A stretch of 11,321 bases of DNA from an uncultured Clostridia bacterium. GTDB lineage: Bacteria > Bacillota > Clostridia > Oscillospirales > Ruminococcaceae. Position 1 is the stretch's first letter; each line of letters starts with the position of its first letter. The notes under the pieces were generated by a model. The model saw nothing but the letters and a program-made list of their open reading frames with translations. It was not told the DNA's origin and did no database searches. Of this stretch, positions 1 to 6,669 are shown piece after piece. The stretch is taken from contig CANRLY010000052.1 in assembly GCA_947631585.1 (NCBI GenBank), positions 1 through 11,321 on the forward strand, written 5' to 3'. A program made the translations under genes and the position numbers.

Positions 1-17
1 CCGGACGGAAGAGACAA

Positions 18-54
18 GTGGGAGAGTCATCTGCCTTATGACTCGCCTTACCAC
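18..54 (+). promoter_or_regulatory. L1-binding-site mimic in the rplK leader
   Basis: Seen: GTGG (18-21), then GA, a perfect 7-bp hairpin (GAGTCAT 24-30 with ATGACTC 38-44, 7-nt loop), GCCTTA, and CCAC (51-54) closing the outer helix. The flanks GTGGGAG and TTACCAC match, as I recall them, the conserved strands of the L1 stalk of 23S rRNA (helices 76-78). Known: L1 represses its own operon by binding an mRNA mimic of its rRNA site. Inferred: this is that feedback site; it ends 9 nt before the Shine-Dalgarno of rplK, so bound L1 could block initiation. Confidence 0.65.
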
Positions 55-75
55 AATTTTACGGAGGTGCAAATA

Positions 76-501
76 ATGGCACAGAAGGTAGTAGGCTATA
101 TAAAGCTTCAGATCCCCGCAGGAAAAGCGACTCCTGCACCGCCGGTAGGACCTGCTCTTGGTCAGCACGGCGTTAATATCATGGCGTTCACAAAAGATTT
201 CAACGAAAGAACGAAAAACGACATCGGTCTTATCATACCGGTAGTCATCACAGTTTATGCAGACCGTTCGTTCACATTTGTGACAAAGACTCCGCCTGCG
301 GCAGTTCTTATCAAGAAAGCCTGCGGTATCGAGTCCGGATCAGGCGTTCCCAATAAGACAAAGGTTGCCAAGATCACAAAGGAACAGGTGCAGAAGATCG
401 CCGAGCAGAAAATGCCCGACCTCAACGCTGCAAATATCGAGTCGGCAATGAGCATGATCGCAGGAACTGCCCGTTCTATGGGAATAGAAGTAGTTGACTG
501 A
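76..501 (+). CDS. rplK: 50S ribosomal protein L11
   Basis: L11 of the large subunit, which with 23S rRNA forms the GTPase-associated centre (elongation factor binding, stringent response). The 141-aa product has the usual family length. The N-terminus (MAQKVVGYIKLQIPAGKA), the proline-rich PAPPVGPALGQHG segment and FNERT are hallmark L11 sequence; the C-terminal RNA-binding domain (about residues 70-141) includes AGTARSMG. I chose the ATG at 76 because GGAGG (63-67) lies 8 nt upstream and because L11 normally starts MAQK; the in-frame GTG at 67 overlaps the Shine-Dalgarno. rplA follows after 90 nt, in the usual order. Upstream genes (often nusG) are outside the window. Confidence 0.97.
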   Translation: MAQKVVGYIKLQIPAGKATPAPPVGPALGQHGVNIMAFTKDFNERTKNDIGLIIPVVITVYADRSFTFVTKTPPAAVLIKKACGIESGSGVPNKTKVAKITKEQVQKIAEQKMPDLNAANIESAMSMIAGTARSMGIEVVD

Positions 502-521
502 TCGTCATAAAGTGCATCAAG

Positions 522-572
522 GTGGGAGGAAAATATCCGCTAATCGGAGAGGAAAGTCTCCGGTGTTACCAC
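522..572 (+). promoter_or_regulatory. second L1-binding-site mimic between rplK and rplA
   Basis: Seen: GTGG (522-525) pairs with CCAC (569-572), enclosing GGA/TCC (528-530 with 536-538) and a 5-bp hairpin (GGAGA 546-550, TCTCC 557-561, loop GGAAAG). The string AGGTGGGAGG and the closing TTACCAC resemble the L1 stalk of 23S rRNA and repeat the design of the leader at 18-54. The AAGGAGG of rplA (576-582) begins 3 nt after the closing strand. Known: L1 autogenous control. Inferred: a separate site that would repress rplA directly. Confidence 0.6.
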
Positions 573-591
573 TACAAGGAGGAAATTTTTA

Positions 592-1287
592 ATGAAACAT
601 GGAAAGAAGTACGTTGAAAGTGCAAAAGCAGTAGACAGCGCAAAACTGTACGATGCTACAGAGGCTCTCGATCTTGCTTCCAAGAATGCAAAGGCAAAGT
701 TTGACGAGACCATAGAAGTTCATATACGCCTGGGCGTTGACTCCCGTCACGCAGACCAGCAGGTAAGAGGCGCAGTAGTGCTTCCTAACGGAACAGGTAA
801 AAACGTAAGAGTGTGCGTTTTCTGTAAAGAGGATAAGTATGACGCCGCAAAGGCAGCCGGTGCAGACTATGTGGGCGGAATGGATCTTGTTGATAAGATA
901 ACTAAGGAAAACTGGATGGATTTTGACGTGGTAGTTGCGTCTCCTGATATGATGGGAATCGTAGGACGTCTGGGTAAGATCCTCGGACCTAGAGGACTTA
1001 TGCCGAACCCTAAGGCAGGAACTGTAACTCCCGACGTGGCTAAGGCGGTAACCGACGCTAAAGCCGGTAAGATCGAGTACAGACTTGATAAGACCAATAT
1101 TATCCACTGCCCGATAGGAAAGGCTTCCTTCGGCGCACAGAAACTGGAGGAGAACTTCAATACCTTGGTAGACGCAGTCGTAAAAGCAAAACCTGCCGCC
1201 GCTAAGGGTCAGTACCTGAGAAGTATCGTAGTTGCCTCCACCATGGGCGTTGGAATTAAGATCAATACCGCTAAGTATGGCGCTTGA
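592..1287 (+). CDS. rplA: 50S ribosomal protein L1
   Basis: L1 forms the mobile stalk at the E site of the large subunit, helps release deacylated tRNA, and in many bacteria represses its own mRNA. The 231-aa product has the standard length. Diagnostic segments are YDATEALDLA near the start, the HIRLGVD strand, the GILGRP-type loop seen as GKILGPRGLMPNPKAGTVT (about residues 129-147), and the C-terminal GVGIKINTAKYGA-like end. The start is set by AAGGAGG (576-582), 9 nt upstream. In many Firmicutes rplJ and rplL follow; here a terminator and repeats follow instead. Confidence 0.97.
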   Translation: MKHGKKYVESAKAVDSAKLYDATEALDLASKNAKAKFDETIEVHIRLGVDSRHADQQVRGAVVLPNGTGKNVRVCVFCKEDKYDAAKAAGADYVGGMDLVDKITKENWMDFDVVVASPDMMGIVGRLGKILGPRGLMPNPKAGTVTPDVAKAVTDAKAGKIEYRLDKTNIIHCPIGKASFGAQKLEENFNTLVDAVVKAKPAAAKGQYLRSIVVASTMGVGIKINTAKYGA

Positions 1288-1300
1288 TTAATACCAAAAC

Positions 1301-1334
1301 AAAAAAAGACCGTCTTTTCAGACGGTCTTTTTTT
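1301..1334 (+). terminator. Rho-independent terminator of rplKA
   Basis: A 14-bp perfect stem (AAAAAAAGACCGTC 1301-1314 with its complement 1321-1334, loop TTTTCA) starts 13 nt after the rplA stop and ends in a seven-T run. The A-rich 5' arm makes it potentially bidirectional, so it could also stop transcripts arriving from the convergent cls side. Confidence 0.93.
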
Positions 1335-1340
1335 GTTGAT

Positions 1341-1582
1341 GGGGGTGACCTTTCTGAAGAAAGGTCACCCCCTCTCTTCCGTAGGAAGAGTTGACCCCAT
1401 TTCCAAAGACTTTTACATGGTTTTTGGCAAGGGGTAATTTGTTTTTAGAATCAGCGATGAACCATGCGTGCTGCATTTTTTAAAAGGTAAATTACCCCTC
1501 ACCAAAAAATATGAAAGTTTCAGAGAACGGTTTGGGAGAAGAACTTTTTTCAAAAGAGTTTCAACCAACAGCAGAACAAATA
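1341..1582 (+). repeat. 3'-end multi-hairpin repeat, copy A (after rplA)
   Basis: This explains the left half of the gene-free stretch 1288-1840. In order: a perfect 14-bp hairpin (1341-1354 with 1359-1372, loop TGAA); a 7-bp hairpin CTCTTCC/GGAAGAG (1374-1390, loop GTA); a conserved linker ending CCAAAGACTTTTA; a long stem made of TTTTTGG plus GGGGTAATTT (1421-1440) with its complements at 1489-1508; and a tail with a weaker stem around 1535-1565 ending GCAGAACAAATA. By eye, 1384-1582 is about 85% identical to the reverse complement of 5275-5484. Short open frames across it are unlikely to be genes, because the copies differ by single-base indels. Confidence 0.85.
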
Positions 1583-1681
1583 AAGAAACAAGGTCTGCTT
1601 TAACGTGTCTGTTTTGCTTTTTGGGAAAATCTTTTTTAAGAATGATTTCCCTCAACTTCTTTCCAAATTCTTTAATATTGT

Positions 1682-1828
1682 TTTTGGAGAGGGGTAATTT
1701 ATTTTCAAGAAGCTACGAAAATTCGTATTTTTTGCATATTATAAAAGGGTAATTACCCCTCTCCAAAACAGCATAAAAGTCTTTAGAGGGGGGGTCTGGG
1801 GGGAACCTTTCTTCAGAAAGGTCCCCCC
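1682..1828 (-). repeat. 3'-end multi-hairpin repeat, copy C (after cls)
   Basis: A diverged third copy, read on the minus strand from just past the cls stop. A hairpin at 1828-1798 (GAAAGG stem, same tetraloop, one bulged A) is followed by a linker with AAAGACTTTTAT, then an 18-bp perfect stem (1682-1699 with 1751-1768) enclosing a smaller hairpin TACGAA/TTCGTA (1714-1727). It lacks the CTCTTCC hairpin of copies A and B. A more diverged tail probably continues to about 1620, meeting the tail of copy A. I see nothing else between 1583 and 1680. Confidence 0.75.
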
Positions 1829-1840
1829 AACAACAAACAA

Positions 1841-3412
1841 TCACAGCAGTGGGGCGAAGATTTTCAGGACAGAGCCCATGAACTTATTTATCAGAGGGCG
1901 TTTTTTGCAGAACTCCTCGTCCACTGTGCAGCAGGATCTCAGCGTATCCAGGAAGTCAGCTTTGACGTCGGCGATACAGGGGGTCTTGTACATATAGGTA
2001 GCACATTCAAAGTGCAGGTATAGGCTGCGGTAATCCAGGTTTATAGTACCCACCACAGCTGAGGTATCGTCGGAGACGAAGTTTTTAGCGTGAATGAAGC
2101 CGGGGGTGTACTCGTAGATCTTCACGCCGGCTTTGAGCAGGTCGCTGTAGTAAGACTGTCCGATAACGTACACATACCACTTGTCGGGGATACCGGGAGT
2201 GATTATGCGGACGTCCACGCCGCTTTTAGCCGCATAGCAGAGTGCGGTGACCAGTTCGTTGTCCATGATAAGGTAAGGGGTCGTGATGTAGACGTAGTCC
2301 TTGGCGTTGTTTATCATATCCATGTAGACCATTTCGCCCACGTTTTCGTTGTCTATAGGGGAATCGGCGTAAGGCATGACAAAGCCCTGACTTTGGGCGT
2401 TTTCGGAAGCCTGAGCGTCTTTGTTTTCAAAGGGAGAGAGGGACATATAGTCTGCGGAGGGGGACTTTTCGTCCAGATCCCAAAGCTGTAGGAACATGAT
2501 AGTAAAGCTCCATACAGCGTCGCCTTTGAGCATAACGGCGGTATCTTTCCAGTGCCCGAAGCGGACTTTTTTGTTGATATACTCATCGCCGATGTTTATG
2601 CCGCCGTTGAAAGCGGTCTTTCCGTCGATGACCACTATCTTGCGGTGGTCACGGTTGTTCTGGGAAGTCGAGAGGAAAGGTCTGAATCGGTTGAAGATCT
2701 TGCATTTTATGCCCATTTTTTTCAACTGTTTGTCATAGCCTTCGGGCAAGATCATCTGAGAGCCGAACCCGTCGTACTGAACTCTCACGTCCACTCCCTG
2801 AGCCGCCTTGCGTTTCAGGATATCGAGTATTTCCTCCCACATAGAGCCTTCGCTGATGATAAAATACTCCAAAAAGATAAATTTTTCAGCTTTTTCCAGC
2901 TCACGTTTCAGCGCAGCGAATTTTTCCTCACCCAGTTTAAAATAGGTCACCTGAGTATTTTTATAGATGGAATAGTTGCCGAAATCCCACATATACCGTG
3001 AAAGTTTGAGCAAAGCGGTATCGGTTTGTGCAACTTCCTGCATCAGCTGGTCGGAAGCTTTTATCAGCGGTTTGGTCTCGCTTATCTTCTGCAAGTGCAT
3101 TTTTCTGAAAAGCTGAGAACCTATCTGCGCTTTAAAGAAGATGTACAGCATTGCGGTGAACACCGGCGCTATCAGCAGCGGAACTATCCACGCCAGTTTG
3201 TAAGCCGGGTTTTCGTCACGGTTAAGAATATAGCACACAAGAGCGAATGCAAGGAAAACGAAAGATATATATATAATGCGGAAATACTCAGTCAGCCAGA
3301 AGAATGTCACCAGCAGCGTTGCCAGCTGCAACAGCAACAGCAGAAATATCACGAACTTCCTGCTGAACACGAACCTTAGTACGACCACTATTTTGTGTAA
3401 GATCTTTTTCAT
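1841..3412 (-). CDS. cls: Cardiolipin synthase, phospholipase D family
   Basis: A membrane phosphatidyltransferase that condenses two phosphatidylglycerol molecules into cardiolipin and glycerol. The 523-aa length is near the usual 480-520. The N-terminus has two to three hydrophobic segments (about 20-40, 47-63, 73-93) with a conserved NPAYKLAW motif between them. Two catalytic HxKxxxxD motifs are intact: H256/K258/D263, followed by FNGG, and H441/K443/D448, followed by GTINLDYRS. The start at 3412 has a purine-rich GAAGGAAAGG site just upstream. It lies downstream of xylB on the same strand, across a 167-nt gap holding a palindromic element, so readthrough is possible but an operon is not evident. 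The C-terminus ends 12 nt before repeat copy C. Confidence 0.93.
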   Translation of the reverse strand: MKKILHKIVVVLRFVFSRKFVIFLLLLLQLATLLVTFFWLTEYFRIIYISFVFLAFALVCYILNRDENPAYKLAWIVPLLIAPVFTAMLYIFFKAQIGSQLFRKMHLQKISETKPLIKASDQLMQEVAQTDTALLKLSRYMWDFGNYSIYKNTQVTYFKLGEEKFAALKRELEKAEKFIFLEYFIISEGSMWEEILDILKRKAAQGVDVRVQYDGFGSQMILPEGYDKQLKKMGIKCKIFNRFRPFLSTSQNNRDHRKIVVIDGKTAFNGGINIGDEYINKKVRFGHWKDTAVMLKGDAVWSFTIMFLQLWDLDEKSPSADYMSLSPFENKDAQASENAQSQGFVMPYADSPIDNENVGEMVYMDMINNAKDYVYITTPYLIMDNELVTALCYAAKSGVDVRIITPGIPDKWYVYVIGQSYYSDLLKAGVKIYEYTPGFIHAKNFVSDDTSAVVGTINLDYRSLYLHFECATYMYKTPCIADVKADFLDTLRSCCTVDEEFCKKRPLINKFMGSVLKIFAPLL

Positions 3413-3447
3413 TGGGTACCTTTCCTTCTTTTGTGGTTTTGCCGCCA

Positions 3448-3554
3448 GGCGGAGCCTGCGGCGACCTGCGCTGCGGACGCAGCGCAGGTATACGGGGCGG
3501 CGAAGCCGCCCCGTATCACCGGCGGCTTTGCCTCCGGTGCGCCGCAGGCTCGCC
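3448..3554. repeat. Three-armed palindrome (four-way junction), copy 1
   Basis: A 107-nt GC-rich element in which nearly every base can pair. The outer stem is 15 bp with one bulged G (3448-3463 with 3540-3554). Inside are three hairpins: CCTGCGCTGCG with its complement (3465-3488, 2-nt turn), ATACGGGGCGGC with its complement (3490-3516, loop GAA), and CACCGGCGGC with GCCTCCGGTG (3517-3539, loop TTT, one mismatch). Only A3464 and T3489 are unpaired at the junction. It begins 25 nt after the xylB stop on the minus strand and fills most of the xylB-cls gap. No T-tract follows, so it is not a classical terminator. Structure read by eye. Confidence 0.85.
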
Positions 3555-3579
3555 CCGAGACCGCTCTAGCAAAGCGATG

Positions 3580-5103
3580 TCAGAGCTTTGCCAAAGCGGA
3601 GAAACTGCTTTTCAGAGCAGGATAAATTTCCCTGTAAAGAGAGTAGTAAGACTGATATATCGGAACGTTTCCGATGGTGGGCTCGCAGACCTTGTCTGTC
3701 CTTACAACAGCGTGACAGGCTTCCGGAACGGAGGAGTATAGCCCTGCACCTACCGAGGCAAGTAAAGCCGCTCCTAATGCCGGACCTTCCTTGGAAGAAC
3801 AGGTCTTTACAGGACAGTTGTATAGATCGGCAAGCATGGAACGCCATAAGGGAGAAGACCCGCCGCCTCCGCAAGCCATCATGTCGGATACGTTTATGTC
3901 CATCTCACGGAAAACTTCTAAACAGTCACGCAAAGAGTAGGATACACCCTCCATTACCGCCCGTAATAGGTCTTTTTTGGTGTGAATGGCGGAAAGCCCG
4001 AAAAAGACTCCCCTTGCATCGGGATCAAGATGCGGCGTGCGCTCTCCCATCAGATATGGCAGATATAATAACCGGTTTGAACCAATGGGAACAGCCTCCG
4101 CTTCCTTGTCCATCAGATAGTATTCGTCAACCCCCATCTGACCGGCAACCTCTTTTTCACTGAGACAGAAATTGTCCCTGAACCATTTCAGAGAAAGCCC
4201 TGCACCCTGAGTTACCCCCATAACGTGCCAGCTTCCAGGTACGGCGGCACAGCAGGTGTGTACCCGACCTTTCGGATCTATGGAAATGCCGGAAGTGTGC
4301 GCAAAAACTACCCCCGACGTGCCTATCGTCGTGAAGGCTTTTCCGTCCTCGCATACGCCCGTGCCTATGGCTGCGGCAGCGTTGTCTCCAGCTCCGCCGA
4401 CAACTATAGTGCCTTCGCAAAGCCCTACCTCATCGGCTACCTTCGCCCTGAGCTTTCCGGTCACTTCGCAGGACTCGTAAACTTTTGCTAACATGGAAAT
4501 GTCTATCCCTAAAGCAGAGCATACCTCCTCCGACCAGCAGCGCCCCGGAACGTCTAAAAGCTGCATTCCCGAAGCGTCGGAAACCTCCGTGGCGTATTCT
4601 CCGGTAAGTATGAACCGCAGATAGTCTTTGGGTAAAAGTATGTGCCTGCATTTCTCGTAAATTTCCGGCTCGTTGTTTTTTACCCAGAGTATCTTGGCAG
4701 CAGTCCAGCCGGTAAGAGCAGGATTCGCAGTGATCTCGATGAGCCGCTTTTCCCCTAACTTGCCGTTCATCTCCGCAACTTCCGCCGCAGTCCTCTGATC
4801 GCACCAGATTATGGACCTGCGCAATACCTGGTCGTTTGCGTCAAGCATTACTAAACCGTGCATCTGACCGGATATCCCAATGCCTTTTACATCACGCTTG
4901 TCAACTCCGCTCTTCGCTACCACCTCTTTTATGGTGACTAGCATTGCGTTCGCCCAGTCGGCAGGGTCTTGCTCCGCATAACCGTTCTTCGGCTGGTACA
5001 TCGGGTATTCCACCACAGCTGAAGCTATCACTTTTCCGCTTTCGTCAAAAAGTACCGTCTTTGTGCCGCTAGTGCCGCAGTCAACTCCTATTACATAAGC
5101 CAT
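3580..5103 (-). CDS. xylB: Xylulokinase, FGGY carbohydrate kinase
   Basis: Phosphorylates D-xylulose with ATP to xylulose 5-phosphate, feeding the pentose phosphate pathway. The 507-aa product has an N-terminal DCGTSGTK phosphate-binding loop (about residues 8-15), SGQMHGLVMLD, WCDQRT, LLPKDYLR with SDASG typical of XylB rather than glycerol kinase, the catalytic-base motif GGAGDN (Asp about 240), GTSGV, and the C-terminal ATP-binding GGGGSSPLW. I chose the ATG at 5103: AAGGAG (5117-5112) lies 8 nt away, whereas the ATG at 5109 would be only 2 nt from it and MAYVIGVD is the usual family start. No xylA, transporter or xylR is in the window. Its last codons overlap a small GCAAAGC/GCTTTGC inverted repeat. 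Confidence 0.9.
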   Translation of the reverse strand: MAYVIGVDCGTSGTKTVLFDESGKVIASAVVEYPMYQPKNGYAEQDPADWANAMLVTIKEVVAKSGVDKRDVKGIGISGQMHGLVMLDANDQVLRRSIIWCDQRTAAEVAEMNGKLGEKRLIEITANPALTGWTAAKILWVKNNEPEIYEKCRHILLPKDYLRFILTGEYATEVSDASGMQLLDVPGRCWSEEVCSALGIDISMLAKVYESCEVTGKLRAKVADEVGLCEGTIVVGGAGDNAAAAIGTGVCEDGKAFTTIGTSGVVFAHTSGISIDPKGRVHTCCAAVPGSWHVMGVTQGAGLSLKWFRDNFCLSEKEVAGQMGVDEYYLMDKEAEAVPIGSNRLLYLPYLMGERTPHLDPDARGVFFGLSAIHTKKDLLRAVMEGVSYSLRDCLEVFREMDINVSDMMACGGGGSSPLWRSMLADLYNCPVKTCSSKEGPALGAALLASVGAGLYSSVPEACHAVVRTDKVCEPTIGNVPIYQSYYSLYREIYPALKSSFSALAKL

Positions 5104-5126
5104 AAACATCTCTCCTTATTTAAATT

Positions 5127-5155
5127 ATTTTATTCTTTTTAAATAGTGTTCCTAA
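5127..5155 (-). promoter_or_regulatory. Weak candidate promoter for xylB
   Basis: On the minus strand, TTAGGA (5155-5150), a 17-nt spacer and TAAAAT (5132-5127) fit sigma-A spacing, but the -35 box matches at only three of six positions. It would give a short leader directly carrying the AAGGAG site. The AT-rich region makes chance matches likely. Confidence 0.25.
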
Positions 5156-5167
5156 GATAAATCGAAG

Positions 5168-5250
5168 TTTGTTCGAGTGCGGACAGCGCATTTCGCCCGT
5201 CCAAAAATTCGTGAGTAAATAAAGTTTGCCTTGTCGGGCGGTCGAACAAA
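5168..5250. repeat. Inverted repeat upstream of xylB
   Basis: TTTGTTCGA (5168-5176) and TCGAACAAA (5242-5250) are perfect 9-bp complements 65 nt apart; between them CGCCCG (5194-5199) can pair with CGGGCG (5235-5240). It occupies the part of the 5104-5528 gap not covered by repeat copy B. Inferred alternatives are a stem in an RNA, or paired half-sites for a sugar-responsive repressor; the half-sites recall the GTTTGTT element of XylR operators, but the spacing is not that of a single operator. Confidence 0.4.
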
Positions 5251-5274
5251 GCGATAGCAGAACTTTGTTTGCTA

Positions 5275-5517
5275 TATTTGTTCTGCTGTTGGTGGAGACC
5301 CTTTTGAAAAAGTTCTTCTCCAAACTTCTCTCTGAAACTCTCATATTATTTTTTGGCAAGGGGTAATTGACCCTTTAAAAAATACTAAATGCATAATTCA
5401 TCGCTGCTTTTCAAAACAAATTACCCCTTGTCAAAAACAATATAAAAGTCTTTGGAAATGGGGTTAACTCTTCCTTCGGAAGAGCGGGGAAAACCTTTCT
5501 TCAGAAAGGTTTTCCCC
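5275..5517 (-). repeat. 3'-end multi-hairpin repeat, copy B (after the NYN gene)
   Basis: Read on the minus strand from 12 nt past the NYN stop, this copies unit A: a perfect 14-bp hairpin (5486-5499 with 5504-5517), CTCTTCC/GGAAGAG (5468-5484), the CCCCATTTCCAAAGACTTTTA linker, a long stem with CAAGGGGTAATT, and the tail GCAGAACAAATAT. Relative to copy A, several differences in the first stem are compensatory (AAAA/TTTT here, GTGA/TCAC there). It covers most of the gene-free stretch 5104-5528 and lies in inverted orientation to copy A, about 3.7 kb away. Confidence 0.85.
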
Positions 5518-5528
5518 AACAAGCAAAC

Positions 5529-6479
5529 TCAGCTTTGCATGAGGAGGTCGAAATGGCCTTTCAGGTCGTGGTAATATTCGCAGCCTTTTTTCTTGCCGAA
5601 CGCCTTTATCAGCGTGATGTATAGATCCTGCTTCTTTTTGCAGGTCTTGATGCAGTTTACCAGCTGCTGCCGCCTGTCAAACGGGTACTTTCCAAGAACG
5701 TCCTCAGCGGTGACCTCCTCCTCAGCCGGAGCTTCCGCCTGGACGGGCTTTGCTTCCTGCTCTTTCTGCTGCCGTGACCGCCTGCCTCTGCGCCTGCTCT
5801 GCCGCTGCTTCCCAGCCTGACTTTCACTGCTGTGCGCACCGGGAACGCCGTCGGCTTCGCCCGCTTCTGTCGAAGCGGCTACAGCCTCCGGCGGCTGGGT
5901 AACTGCCAACCTGCCGGCAGCTTCCTTTACCTCCGAGATCTCTAACTCAAAAGCCGTCTGCTCCTCACGCTCGATGGGGTCGGGTATCTCCTCGCCGTCC
6001 GGATCGTATTCAACGTATGGGGGAATGGCGTCCGCCGGCTCGATAGCGGGGACTTCACCAGCCTGCACCGCCTGGGCAGATAACTTTCCTTTGCCGGAAA
6101 TGTAGTTGAGAAACGCCCCTATCGCCATGAACCGGTATAACTTGGTGGGAACTTTCACAAAACCGCTTTCCCAGAAATCTATCAGAGAATCGAACCCCTG
6201 GTCCTTGCTGATAATGACCGCCTGATCGAAATTCTCACCTTTCATCATGTAACCCAGATAGGTGGAAAGCTGAAAATCAAGAAAATTCTTTCCGCCCCTT
6301 CTGATCTTGTAGAAATCTATCCGGCACTTGCTCCGCATGAGCGCATGGTGTACCTCGAAACTGATGGTGTCGGCGTTGGGACTGTAAAAGATCACCGCCT
6401 TGTCATCTTCCGATAACCTGTCTATCCCCGTAAGCCCTGCGTTTTTAACGTTTTCGTAATCAATAAGATATAGTACCAT
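5529..6479 (-). CDS. NYN/PIN-like domain protein, putative RNase
   Basis: The first ~125 residues look like an NYN/PIN-like nuclease fold: a LIDYENV strand with D7, E9 and N10, then D68 in LDFQL, and SKDQGFD with D93 and D97, which together would supply a metal-binding acidic cluster. Residues ~135-260 are a low-complexity acidic and alanine/proline-rich linker with a very basic patch near 225-240 (RRRGRRSRQQ), plausible for nucleic-acid contact. A small basic, helical C-terminal segment (~260-316) is rich in lysine, aromatic and cysteine residues. No signal peptide is visible, so it is presumably cytoplasmic. The start is set by GAAGGAG, 7 nt upstream, with a good promoter beyond. It is transcribed divergently from the fusion gene. 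Substrate is unknown; the family call rests on motifs only. Confidence 0.75.
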   Translation of the reverse strand: MVLYLIDYENVKNAGLTGIDRLSEDDKAVIFYSPNADTISFEVHHALMRSKCRIDFYKIRRGGKNFLDFQLSTYLGYMMKGENFDQAVIISKDQGFDSLIDFWESGFVKVPTKLYRFMAIGAFLNYISGKGKLSAQAVQAGEVPAIEPADAIPPYVEYDPDGEEIPDPIEREEQTAFELEISEVKEAAGRLAVTQPPEAVAASTEAGEADGVPGAHSSESQAGKQRQSRRRGRRSRQQKEQEAKPVQAEAPAEEEVTAEDVLGKYPFDRRQQLVNCIKTCKKKQDLYITLIKAFGKKKGCEYYHDLKGHFDLLMQS

Positions 6480-6526
6480 TTTAAAACTCCTTCAAAAAAT
6501 TCTGAAGCCGACGTTTAATATAATAT

Positions 6527-6555
6527 AGTATAGCATATTATTTGCCCTGCCGCAA
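6527..6555 (-). promoter_or_regulatory. Promoter of the NYN gene
   Basis: On the minus strand, TATACT (6532-6527) preceded by TGC gives an extended -10 (TGnTATACT); 17 nt upstream is TTGCGG (6555-6550), a partial -35. It sits about 50 nt before the start codon at 6479. For the divergent plus-strand gene I see only a weak TTGAAT / AATAAT pair with over-long spacing, so I do not call that promoter. Confidence 0.6.
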
Positions 6556-6669
6556 GAGTTTTAATAAAGACCTGATAAAGATTTTTCCCGAAGCTGAGGA
6601 AAAATATTGAATAAAACCGCCCTGCTGTTCCAATAATCCGTTTGAGATGGATTTTTTGGAGGTCAAGCT

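Noticed and set aside
67..75. GTG at 67 as the rplK start.
   Set aside because: It overlaps the Shine-Dalgarno; the ATG at 76 has ideal spacing and gives the family N-terminus.
1341..1829. A single MITE-like element with terminal inverted repeats.
   Set aside because: The two ends are similar and inverted, but copy B shows that half of it exists alone. Two convergent copies, one per gene end, explain it better, and I see no clear target-site duplication.
3448..3554. A tRNA-like cloverleaf.
   Set aside because: Arms are 9-12 bp with 2-3 nt loops; there is no anticodon loop, T-loop consensus or CCA position.
5104..5109. ATG at 5109 as the xylB start.
   Set aside because: It lies only 2 nt from AAGGAG; the ATG at 5103 has 8-nt spacing and matches the family start.
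1546..5311. A 12-residue peptide (FFKRVSTNSRTN) readable in both repeat copies A (1546-1581, plus) and B (5311-5276, minus), with only synonymous differences, suggesting a small conserved gene.
   Set aside because: A one-base indel in the T-run just upstream puts the preceding residues in different frames, the flanks do not match as protein, and the differences also fit a conserved stem. Treated as repeat sequence.
5486..5517. The 14-bp hairpin after the NYN stop as a Rho-independent terminator.
   Set aside because: No T-tract follows on the transcribed strand; it is better described as part of the repeat unit.
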